In this document: positions 47,447 to 59,419 of the stretch, piece by piece
Layout: every line of letters starts with the position of its first letter
Numbering within the stretch: the first letter of the stretch is position 1
NCBI GenBank assembly: GCA_030998225.1
Contig: JAPYXD010000737.1
Span: 2,976,001 to 3,040,000 of the forward strand
Direction: 5' to 3'
Origin: Diplolepis rosae
Lineage: Eukaryota; Arthropoda; Insecta; Hymenoptera; Diplolepididae
Length of the DNA stretch: 64,000 bases
Notes under the pieces: generated by a model
What the model was told of the DNA's origin: nothing
What the model saw: the letters and a program-made list of their open reading frames with translations, nothing else
Database searches by the model: none
Position numbers and translations under genes: made by a program

Positions 47447-50400
47447 GGCCACTTTATAAAAATTCTTATACCCCTAAGAATTCGCGCTTTACTTGGCCAC
47501 TCTTTTCAGGTCAGACTGCGTTCAACTCGCGTATTACGCGCCTATTTTTGTATTTATATCAGTCCTGAAGTCCAGTGAACTCGCGCATTACTTGGACACT
47601 TTATATATAAAAATTCTGTACTAAGAATTCGCGCATTACTTGGCCACATAATTTTAAGCCAGAGTCCGAAGAGCTCGCGCATTACTTGGCCACTTTATAT
47701 AAAAATCCTGTCCTAAGAATTCGCGCATTATTTTGCCTCCTTATTTAGGTCAGACTTCGTTTGATCTCGCGTATTACGCTGCTATTTTTGCATTTATATC
47801 AGTCCTGACGTCCATTGAACTCGCGCATTACTTGGCCACCTTACTGAATATCTGAGTCCGAAGAGCTCGCGCATTACTTGGCCACTCTTTTCAGATCAGA
47901 TTTTGTTCAACTCGCGTATTACGCGGCTATTTTTGCATTTATATCAGTCCTGACGTCCATTGAACTCGCGCATTACTTGGCCACCTTACTGAAAATCTGA
48001 GTCCGAAGTGCTCGCGCATTACTTGGCCGCTTTATTCAGGTCAGAGTCTAAGGACCCTAAGTGTTAATTATTATTTTTTGGCCACTTTATAAAAATTCTT
48101 ATACCCCTAAGAATTTGAGCATTACTTGGCCACTCTTTTCAGGTCAGACTGCGTTCAACTCGCGTATTACGCGCCTATTTTTGTATTTATATCAGTCCTG
48201 ACGTCCATTGAACTCGCGCATTACTTGGCCACATAATTTTAAGCCAGAGTCCGAAGAGCTCGCGCATTACTTGGCCACTTTATATTAAAATTCTGTACTA
48301 AGAATTCGCGCATTACTTTGCCACCTTATTTATGTCAGATTTCGTTTGATCTCGCGTATTACGCGGCTATTTTTGCATTTATATCAGTCCTGACGTCCAT
48401 TGAACTCGCGCATTACTTGGCCACCTTACTGTAAATTAGAGTCCGAAGTGCTCGCGCATTACTTGGCCGCTTTATTCAGGTCAGAGTCTAAGGACCCTAA
48501 GTGTTAATTATTATTTTTTGGCCACTTTATAAAAATTCTTATACCCCTAAGAATTCGCGCATTACTTGGCCACTCTTTTCAGATCAGACTTCGTTCAAAT
48601 CGCGTATTACGTGGCCATTTTTGTATTTATATCAGTCCTGACGTCCATTGAACTCACGCATTACTTGGCCACATAATTTTAAGCCAGAGTCCGAAGAGCT
48701 CGCGCATTACTTGGCTACTTTATATAAAAATTCTGTACTCCTAAGAATTCGCGCATTACTTTGCCTCCTTATTTAGGTCAGACTTCGTTTGATCTCGCGT
48801 ATTACGCGGCTATTTTTGCATTTATATCAGTCCTGACGTCCATTGAACTCGCGAATTACTTGGCCACATAATTTTAAGCCAGAGTCCGAAGAGCTCGCGC
48901 ATTACTTGGCCACTTTATATAAAAATTCTGTACTAAGAATTCGCGCATTACTTTGCCACCTTATTTAGGTCAGATTTCGTTTGATCTCGCGTATCACGCG
49001 GCTATTTTGAATTTATATCAGTCCTGGCGTCCATTGAACTCGCGAATTACTTGGCCACATAATTTTAAGCCAGAGTCCGAAGAGCTCGCGCATTACTTGG
49101 CCACTTTATATAAAAATCCTGTCCTAAGAATTCGCGCATTATTTTGCCTCCTTATTTAGGTCAGACTTCGTTTGATCTCGCGTATTACGCGGCTAATTGT
49201 GCATTTATATCAGTCCTGACGTCCATTGAACTCGCGCATTACTTGGCCACCTTACTGAAAATCTGAGTCCGAAGTGCTCGCGCATTACTTGGCCGCTTTA
49301 TTCAGGTCAGAGTCTAAGGACCCTAAGTGTTAATTATTATTTTTTGGCCACTTTATAAAAATTCTTATACCCCTAAGAATTCGCGCATTACTTTGCCTCC
49401 TTATTTAGGTCAGACTTCGTTTGATCTCGCGTATTACGCTGCTATTTTTGCATTTATATCAGTCATGTCGTCCATTGAACTCGCGCATTACTTGGCCACC
49501 TTACTGAAAATCGGAGTCCGAAGAGCTCGCGCATTACTTGGCCACTCTTTTCAGATCAGACTTTGTTCAACTCGCGTATTACGCGCCTATTTTTGTATTT
49601 ATATCAGTCCTGACGTCCATTGATCTCGCGAATTACTTGGCCACCTTACTGAAAATCTGAGTCCGAAGAGCTCGCGCATTACTTGGCCACTCTTTTCAGA
49701 TCAGACTTTGTTCATCTCGCGTATTACGCGGCTATTTTTGCATTCATATCAGTCCTGACGTCCATTGAACTCGCGCATTACTTGGCCACCTTACTGAAAA
49801 TCTGAGTCCGGAGTGCTCGCGCATTACTTGGCCGCTTTATTCAGGTCAGAGTCTAAGGACCCTAAGTGTTAATTATTATTTTTTGGCCACTTTATAAAAT
49901 TTCTTATACCCCTAACTATTCGCGCTTTACTTGGCCACTCTTTTCAGTTCAGACTGCGTTCAACTCGCGTATTACGCGCCTATTTTTGTATTTATATCAG
50001 TCCTGACGTCCATTGAACTCGCGCATTACTTGGCCACTTTATATATAAAAATTCTGTACTAAGAATTCGCGCATTACTTGGCCACATAATTTTAAGCCAG
50101 AGTCCGAAGAGCTCGCGCATTACTTGGCCACTTTATATAAAAATCCTGTCCTAAGAATTCGCGCATTATTTTGCCTCCTTATTTAGATCAGACTTCGTTT
50201 GATCTCGCGTATTACGCGGCTAATTGTGCATTTATATCAGTCCTAACGTCCATTGAACTCGCGCATTACTTGGCTACCTTACTGAAAATCTGAGTCCGAA
50301 GTGCTCGCGCATTACTTGGCCGCTTTATTCAGGTCAGAGTCTAAGGACCCTAAGTGTTAATTATTATTTTTTGGCCACTTTATAAAAATTCTTATACCCC

Positions 50401-50766
50401 TAAGAATTCGCGCATTACTTGGCCACTCTTTTCAGGTCAGACTGCGTTCAACTCGCGTATCACGCGCCTATTTTTTCTATTTATATCAGTCCTGACGTCC
50501 ATTGAACTCGCGCATTACTTGGCCACCTTACTGAAAATCTGAGTCCGAAGAGCTCGCGCATTACTTGGCCACTCTTTTCAGATCAGACTTTGTTCATCTC
50601 GCGTATTACGCGGCTATTTTTGCATTCATATCAGTCCTGACGTCCATTGAACTCGCGCATTACTTGGCTACCTTACTGAAAATCTGAGTCCGGAGTGCTC
50701 GCGCATTACTTGGCCGCTTTATTCAGGTCAGAGTCTAAGGACCCTAAGTGTTAATTATTATTTTTT
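47447..50766 (-). repeat. 3.32-kb module, copy 1
   Basis: Blocks are 47447-48079 (633), 48080-48519 (440), 48520-49345 (826), 49346-49884 (539), 49885-50372 (488) and 50373-50766 (394). Private marks: TTACTGAATATCTGAG at 47841, TTTATGTCAGATTTCG at about 48330, and AACTCACGCATTAC at 48651. Confidence 0.93.
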
Positions 50767-53700
50767 GGCCACTTTATAAAAATTCTTATACCCCTAAGAA
50801 TTCGCGCTTTACTTGGCCACTCTTTTCAGGTCAGACTGCGTTCAACTCGCGTATTACGCGCCTATTTTTGTATTTATATCAGTCCTGAAGTCCAGTGAAC
50901 TCGCGCATTACTTGGACACTTTATATATAAAAATTCTGTACTAAGAATTCGCGCATTACTTGGCCACATAATTTTAAGCCAGAGTCCGAAGAGCTCGCGC
51001 ATTACTTGGCCACTTTATATAAAAATCCTGTCCTAAGAATTCGCGCATTATTTTGCCTCCTTATTTAGGTCAGACTTCGTTTGATCTCGCGTATTACGCT
51101 GCTATTTTTGCATTTATATCAGTCCTGACGTCCATTGAACTCGCGCATTACTTGGCCACCTTACTGAATATCTGAGTCCGAAGAGCTCGCGCATTACTTG
51201 GCCACTCTTTTCAGATCAGATTTTGTTCAACTCGCGTATTACGCGGCTATTTTTGCATTTATATCAGTCCTGACGTCCATTGAACTCGCGCATTACTTGG
51301 CCACCTTACTGAAAATCTGAGTCCGAAGTGCTCGCGCATTACTTGGCCGCTTTATTCAGGTCAGAGTCTAAGGACCCTAAGTGTTAATTATTATTTTTTG
51401 GCCACTTTATAAAAATTCTTATACCCCTAAGAATTCGCGCATTACTTGGCCACTCTTTTCAGGTCAGACTGCGTTCAACTCGCGTATTACGCGCCTATTT
51501 TTGTATTTATATCAGTCCTGACGTCCATTGAACTCGCGCATTACTTGGCCACATAATTTTAAGCCAGAGTCCGAAGAGCTCGCGCATTACTTGGCCACTT
51601 TATATTAAAATTCTGTACTAAGAATTCGCGCATTACTTTGCCACCTTATTTATGTCAGATTTCGTTTGATCTCGCGTATTACGCGGCTATTTTTGCATTT
51701 ATATCAGTCCTGACGTCCATTGAACTCGCGCATTACTTGGCCACCTTACTGTAAATTAGAGTCCGAAGTGCTCGCGCATTACTTGGCCGCTTTATTCAGG
51801 TCAGAGTCTAAGGCCCCTAAGTGTTAATTATTATTTTTTGGCCACTTTATAAAAATTCTTATACCCCTAAGAATTCGCGCATTACTTGGCCACTCTTTTC
51901 AGATCAGACGTCGTTCAAATCGCGTATTACGCGGCAATTTTTTTGTATTTATATCAGTCCTGACGTCCATTGAACTCACGCATTACTTGGCCACATAATT
52001 TTAAGCCAGAGTCCGAAGAGCTCGCGCATTACTTGGCTACTTTATATAAAAATTCTGTACTCCTAAGAATTCGCGCATTACTTTGCCTCCTTATTTAGGT
52101 CAGACTTCGTTTGATCTCGCGTATTACGCGGCTATTTTTGCATTTATATCAGTCCTGACGTCCATTGAACTCGCGAATTACTTGGCCACATAATTTTAAG
52201 CCAGAGTCCGAAGAGCTCGCGCATTACTTGGCCACTTTATATAAAAATTCTGTACTAAGAATTCGCGCATTACTTTGCCACCTTATTTAGGTCAGATTTC
52301 GTTTGATCTCGCGTATCACGCGGCTATTTTGAATTTATATCAGTCCTGGCGTCCATTGAACTCGCGAATTACTTGGCCACATAATTTTAAGCCAGAGTCC
52401 GAAGAGCTCGCGCATTACTTGGCCACTTTATATAAAAAATCCTGTCCTAAGAATTCGCGCATTATTTTGCCTCCTTATTTAGGTCAGACTTCGTTTGATC
52501 TCGCGTATTACGCGGCTAATTGTGCATTTATATCAGTCCTGACGTCCATTGAACGCGCGCATTACTTGGCCACCTTACTGAAAATCTGAGTCCGTAGTGC
52601 TCGCGCATTACTTGGCCGCTTTATTCAGGTCAGAGTCTAAGGACCCTAAGTGTTAATTATTATTTTTTGGCCACTTTATAAAGATTCTTATACCCCTAAG
52701 AATTCGCGCATTACTTTGCCTCCATATTTAGGTCAGACTTCGTTTGATCTGTCGTATTCCGCTGATATGGTTGTATTTATTTCAGACCTTTCGTCCTTTG
52801 ATCTCGCGCATTACTTGGTCACCTTACTGAAAATCTGAGTCCGAAGAGCTCGCGCATTACTTGGCCACTCTTTTCAGATCAGACTTTGTTCAACTCGCGT
52901 ATTACGCGCCTATTTTTCTATTTATATCAGTCCTGACGTCCATTGAACTCGCGCATTACTTGGCCACCTTACTGAAAATCTGAGTCCGAAGAGCTCGCGC
53001 ATTACTTGGCCACTCTTTTCAGATCAGACTTTGTTCATCTCGCGTATTACGCGGCTATTTTTGCATTCATATCAGTCCTGACGTCCATTGAACTCGCGCA
53101 TTACTTGGCCACCTTACTGAAAATCTGAGTCCGGAGTGCTCGCGCATTACTTGGCCGCTTTATTCAGGTCAGAGTCTAAGGACCCTAAGTGTTAATTATT
53201 ATTTTTTGTCCACTTTTTAAATATTGTTAGTGGAGTTATTATTCGAGCATTTCTTGGCCACTCTTTTCAGTTCAGACTGCGTTCAACTCGCGTATTACGC
53301 GCCTATTTTTCTATTTATATCAGTCCTGAAGTCCAGTGAACTCGCGCATTACTTGGACACTTTATATATAAAAATTCTGTACTAAGAATTCGCGCATTAC
53401 TTGGCCACATAATTTTAAGCCAGAGTCCGAAGAGCTCGCGCATTACTTGGCCACTTTATATAAAAATCCTGTCCTAAGAATTCGCGCATTATTTTGCCTC
53501 CTTATTTAGATCAGACTTCGTTTGATCTCGCGTATTACGCGGCTAATTGTGCATTTATATCAGTCCTAACGTCCATTGAACTCGCGCATTACTTGGCTAC
53601 CTTACTGAAAATCTGAGTCCGAAGTGCTCGCGCATTACTTGGCCGCTTTATTCAGGTCAGAGTCTAAGGACCCTAAGTGTTAATTATTATTTTTTGGCCA

Positions 53701-54088
53701 CTTTATAAAAATTCTTATACCCCTAAGAATTCGCGCATTACTTGGCCACTCTTTTCAGGTCAGACTGCGTTCAACTCGCGTATCACGCGCCTATTTTTCT
53801 ATTTATATCAGTCCTGACGTCCATTGAACTCGCGCATTACTTGGCCACCTTACTGAAAATCTGAGTCCGAAGAGCTCGCGCATTACTTGGCCACTCTTTT
53901 CAGATCAGACTTTGTTCATCTCGCGTATTACGCGGCTATTTTTGCATTCATATCAGTCCTGACGTCCATTGAACTCGCGCATTACTTGGCTACCTTACTG
54001 AAAATCTGAGTCCGGAGTGCTCGCGCATTACTTGGCCGCTTTATTCAGGTCAGAGTCTAAGGACCCTAAGTGTTAATTATTATTTTTT
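50767..54088 (-). repeat. 3.32-kb module, copy 2
   Basis: Blocks are 50767-51399 (633), 51400-51839 (440), 51840-52668 (829), 52669-53207 (539), 53208-53695 (488) and 53696-54088 (393). The three private marks of copy 1 recur 3320-3322 bp further on (51161, 51650, 51973). Two heavily diverged patches, 52751-52803 and 53209-53256, are unique to this copy. Confidence 0.93.
52751..53256 (-). repeat. Two diverged patches in module copy 2
   Basis: At 52751-52803 a D-A pair reads GTCGTATTCCGCTGATATGG and onward, with more than a dozen changes. At 53209-53256 a C monomer is nearly unrecognisable (GTTAGTGGAGTTATTATTCG), losing EcoRI and its hairpin. Flanks on both sides are normal. Confidence 0.8.
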
Positions 54089-57000
54089 GGCCACTTTATA
54101 AAAATTCTTATACCCCTAAGAATTCGCGCTTTACTTGGCCACTCTTTTCAGGTCAGACTGCGTTCAACTCGCGTATTACGCGCCTATTTTTGTATTTATA
54201 TCAGTCCTGAAGTCCAGTGAACTCGCGCATTACTTGGACACTTTATATATAAAAATTCTGTACTAAGAATTCGCGCATTACTTGGCCACATAATTTTAAG
54301 CCAGAGTCCGAAGAGCTCGCGCATTACTTGGCCACTTTATATAAAAATCCTGTCCTAAGAATTCGCGCATTATTTTGCCTCCTTATTTAGGTCAGACTTC
54401 GTTTGATCTCGCGTATTACGCTGCTATTTTTGCATTTATATCAGTCCTGACGTCCATTGAACTCGCGAATTAGTTGGCAACCTTACTGAATATCTGAGTC
54501 CGAAGAGCTCGCGCATTACTTGGCCACTCTTTTCAGATCAGACTTTGTTCAACTCGCGTATTACGCGGCTATTTTTGCATTTATATCAGTCCTGACGTCC
54601 ATTGAACTCGCGCATTACTTGGCCACCTTACTGAAAATCTGAGTCCGAAGTGCTCGCGCATTACTTGGCCGCTTTATTCAGGTCAGAGTCTAAGGACCCT
54701 AAGTGTTAATTATTATTTTTTGGCCACTTTATAAAAATTCTTATACCTCTAAGAATTTGAGCATTACTTGGCCACTCTTTTCAGGTCAGACTGCGTTCAA
54801 CTCGCGTATTACGCGCCTATTTTTGTATTTATATCAGTCCTGACGTCCATTGAACTCGCGCATTACTTGGCCACATAATTTTAAGCCAGAGTCCGAAGAG
54901 CTCGCGCATTACTTGGCCACTTTATATTAAAATTCTGTACTAAGAATTCGCGCATTACTTTGCCACCTTATTTATGTCAGATTTCGTTTGATCTCGCGTA
55001 TTACGCGGCTATTTTTGCATTTATATCAGTCCTGACGTCCATTGAACTCGCGCATTACTTGGCCACCTTACTGTAAAGTAGAGTCCGAAGTGCTCGCGCA
55101 TTACTTGGCCGCTTTATTCAGGTCAGAGTCTAAGGACCCTAAGTGTTAATTATTATTTTTTTGCCACTTTATAAAAATTATTATACCACTAAGAATTAGC
55201 GCAATATTTGGCCACTCTTTTCAGATCAGATTTTGTTAAAATCGCGTATTACGCGGCAATTTTTGTATTTATATCAGTCCTGACGTCCATTGAACTCACG
55301 CATTACTTGGCCACATAATTTTAAGCCAGAGTCCGAAGAGCTCGCGCATTACTTGGCTACTTTATATAAAAATTCTGTACTCCTAAGAATTCGCGCATTA
55401 CTTTGCCTCCTTATTTAGGTCAGACTTCGTTTGATCTCGCGTATTACGCGGCTATTTTTGCATTTATATCAGTCCTGACGTCCATTGAACTCGCGAATTA
55501 CATGGCCACATAATTTTAAGCCAGAGTCCGAAGAGCTCGCGCATTACTTGGCCACTTTATATAAAAATTCTGTACTAAGAATTCGCGCATTACTTTGCCA
55601 CCTTATTTAGGTCAGATTTCGTTTGATCTCGCGTATCACGCGGCTATTTTGCATTTATATCAGTCCTGGCGTCCATTGAACTCGCGAATTACTTGGCCAC
55701 ATAATTTTAAGCCAGAGTCCGAAGAGCTCGCGCATTACTTGGCCACTTTATATAAAAATCCTGTCCTAAGAATTCGCGCATTATTTTGCCTCCTTATTTA
55801 GGTCAGACTTCGTTTGATCTCGCGTATTACGCGGCTAATTGTGCATTTATATCAGTCCTGACGTCCATTGAACTCGCGCATTACTTGGCCACCTTACTGA
55901 AAATCTGAGTCCGAAGTGCTCGCGCATTACTTGGCCGCTTTATTCAGGTCAGAGTCTAAGGACCCTAAGTGTTAATTATTATTTTTTGGCCACTTTTATA
56001 AAAATTCTTATACCCCTAAGAATTCGCGCATTACTTTGCCTCCTTATTTAGGTCAGACTTCGTTTGATCTCGCGTATTACGCTGCTATTTTTGCATTTAT
56101 ATCAGTCCTGACGTCCATTGAACTCGCGCATTACTTGGTCACATTACTGAAAATCTGAGTCCGAAGAGCTCGCGCATTACTTGGCCACTCTTTTCAGATC
56201 AGACTTTGTTCAACTCGCGTATTACGCGCCTATTTTTGTATTTATATCAGTCCTGACGTCCATTGAACTCGCGCATTACTTGGCCACATTACTGAAAATC
56301 TGAGTCCGAAGAGCTCGCGCATTACTTGGCCACTCTTTTCAGATCAGACTTTGTTCATCTCGCGTATTACGCGGCTATTTTTGCATTCATATCAGTCCTG
56401 ACGTCCATTGAACTCGCGCATTACTTGGCCACCTTACTGAAAATCTGAGTCCGGAGTGCTCGCGCATTACTTGGCCGCTTTATTCAGGTCAGAGTCTAAG
56501 GACCCTAAGTGTTAATTATTATTTTTTGCCCACTTTATAAAAATTCTTATACGCCTAAGAATTCGCGCTTTACTGGGCCACTCTTTTCAGGTCAGACTGC
56601 GTTCAACTCGCGTATTACGCGCCTATTTTTGTATTTATATCAGTCCTGAAGTCCAGTGAACTCGCGCATTACTTGGACACTTTATATATAAAAATTCTGT
56701 ACTAAGAATTCGCGCATTACTTGGCCACATAATTTTAAGCCAGAGTCCGAAGAGCTCGCGCATTACTTGGCCACTTTATATAAAAATACTGTCCTAAGAA
56801 TTCGCGCATTACTTTGCCACCTTATTTAGGTCAGACTTGGTTTGATCTCGCGTATGACGCGGCTAATTGTGCATTTATATCAGTCCTAACGTCCATTGAA
56901 CTCGCGCATTACTTGGCTACCTTACTGAAAATCTGAGTCCGAAGTGCTCGCGCATTACTTGGCCGCTTTATTCAGGTCAGAGTCTAAGGACCCTAAGTGT

Positions 57001-59419
57001 TAATTATTATTTTTTGGCCACTTTATAAAAATTCTTATACCCTAAGAATTCGCGATTTACTTGGCCACTCTTTTCAGGTCAGACTGCGTTCAACTCGCGT
57101 ATTACGCGCCTATTTTTGTATTTATATCAGTCCTGACGTCCATTGAACTCGCGCATAACTTGGACACTTTATATATAAAAATTCTGTACTAAGAATTCGC
57201 GCATTACTTGGCCACCTTACTGTAAATCTGAGTCCTAAGAGCTCGCGCATTACTTGGCCACTTTATATAAAAATCCTGTCCTAAGAATTCGCGCATTATT
57301 TTGCCTCCTTATTTAGATCAGACTTCGTTTGATCTCGCGTATTACGCGGCTAATTGTGCATTTATATCAGTCCTGACGTCCATTGAACTCGCGCATTACT
57401 TGGCTACCTTACTGTAAATCTGAGTCCGAAGTGCTCGCGCATTACTTGGCCGCTTTATTCAGGTCAGAGTCTAAGGACCCTAAGTGTTAATTATTATTTT
57501 TTGGCCACTTTATAAAAATTCTTATACCCCTAAGAATTCGCGCATTACTTGGCCACTCTTTTCAGGTCAGACTGCGTTCAACTCGCGTATTACGCGCCTA
57601 TTTTTCTATTTATATCAGTCCTGACGTCCATTGAACTCGCGCATTACTTGGCCACCTTACTGAAAATCTGAGTCCGAAGAGCTCGCGCATTACTTGGCCA
57701 CTCTTTTCAGATCAGACTTTGTTCATCTCGCGTATTACGCGGCTATTTTTGCATTCATATCAGTCCTGACGTCCATTGAACTCGCGCATTACTTTGGCCA
57801 CCTTACTGAAAATCTGAGTCCGAAGTGCTCGCGCATTACTTGGCCGCTTTATTCAGGTCAGAGTCTAAGGACCCTAAGTGTTAATTATTATTTTTTGGCC
57901 ACTTTATAAAAATTCTTATACCCCTAAGAATTTGAGCATTCCTTGGCCACTCTTTTCAGGTCAGACTGCGTTCAACTCGCGTACTACGCGCCTATTTTTC
58001 TATTTATATCAGTCCTGAAGTCCAGTGAACTCGCGCATTACTTGGACACTTTATATATAAAAATTCTGTACTAAGAATTCGCGCATTACTTGGCCACATA
58101 ATTTTAAGCCAGAGTCCGAAGAGCTCGCGCATTACTTGGCCACTTTATATAAAAATCCTGTCCTAAGAATTCGCGCATTATTTTGCCTCCTTATTTAGAT
58201 CAGACTTCGTTTGATCTCGCGTATTACGCGGCTAATTGTGCATTTATATCAGTCCTGACGTCCATTGAACTCGCGCATTACTTGGCTACCTTACTGAAAA
58301 TCTGAGTCCGAAGTGCTCGCGCATTACTTGGCCGCTTTATTCAGGTCAGAGTCTAAGGACCCTAAGTGTTAATTATTATTTTTTGGCCACTTTATAAAAA
58401 TTCTTATACCCCTAAGAATTCGCGCATTACTTGGCCACTCTTTTCAGGTCAGACTGCGTTCAACTCGCGTATTACGCGCCTATTTTTCAATTTATATCAG
58501 TCCTGAAGTCCATTGAACTCGCGCATTACTTGGCCACCTTACTGAAAATCTGAGTCCGAAGTGCTCGCGCATTACTTGGCCGCTTTATTCAGGTCAGAGT
58601 CTAAGGACCCTAAGTGTTAATTATTATTTTTTGGCCACTTTATAAAAATTCTTATACCCCTAAGAATTCGCGCTTTTCTTGGCCACTCTTTTCAGGTCAG
58701 AGTGCGTTGAACTCGCGTATTACGCGGCTATTTTTGCATTTATATCAGTCCTGACGTCCATTGTACTCGCACATTACTTGGCCACCTTATATAAAAATCC
58801 TGTCCTAAGAATTCGCGCATTATTTTGCCTCCTTATTTAGGTCAGACTTCGTTTGATCTCGCGTATTACGCGGCTAATTGTGCATTTATATCAGTCCTGA
58901 CGTCCATTGAACTCGCGCATTACTTGGCCACCTTACTGAAAATCTGAGTCCGAAGTGCTCGCGCATTACTTGGCCGCTTTATTCAGGTCAGAGTCTAAGG
59001 ACCCTAAGTGTTAATTATTATTTTTTGGCCACTTTATAAAAATTCTTATACCCCTAAGAATTCGCGCATTACTTGGCCACTCTTTTCAGGTCAGACTGCG
59101 TTCAACTCGCGTACTACGCGCCTATTTTTCTATTTATATCAGTCCTGACGTCCATTGAACTCGCGCATTACTTGGCCACCTTACTGAAACTCTGAGTCCG
59201 AAGAGCTCGCGCATTACTTGGCCACTCTTTTCAGATCAGACTTTGTTCATCTCGCGTATTACGCGGCTATTTTTGCATTCATATCAGTCCTGACGTCCAT
59301 TGAACTCGCGCATTACTTGGCCACCTTACTGAAAATCTGAGTCCGGAGTGCTCGCGCATTACTTGGCCGCTTTATTCAGGTCAGAGTCTAAGGACCCTAA
59401 GTGTTAATTATTATTTGTT
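54089..59419 (-). repeat. 3.32-kb module copy 3 plus extension
   Basis: Blocks are 54089-54721 (633), 54722-55161 (440), 55162-55987 (826), 55988-56527 (540), 56528-57015 (488), 57016-57502 (487), 57503-57896 (394), 57897-58384 (488), 58385-58632 (248), 58633-59026 (394) and 59027-59419 (393). The first five repeat the 3.32-kb unit with its marks (54483, 54972, 55293). The 248-bp block is the shortest complete HOR whose order, as far as I parsed it, keeps to the usual rules. Confidence 0.92.
55160..55242 (-). repeat. Diverged C-B pair
   Basis: The C monomer reads TTATTATACCACTAAGAATT and AGCGCAATATTTGG, and the following B reads GATTTTGTTAAAATCGCG. Length is kept. The matching positions in copies 1 and 2 of the 3.32-kb module are close to normal. 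Confidence 0.75.
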
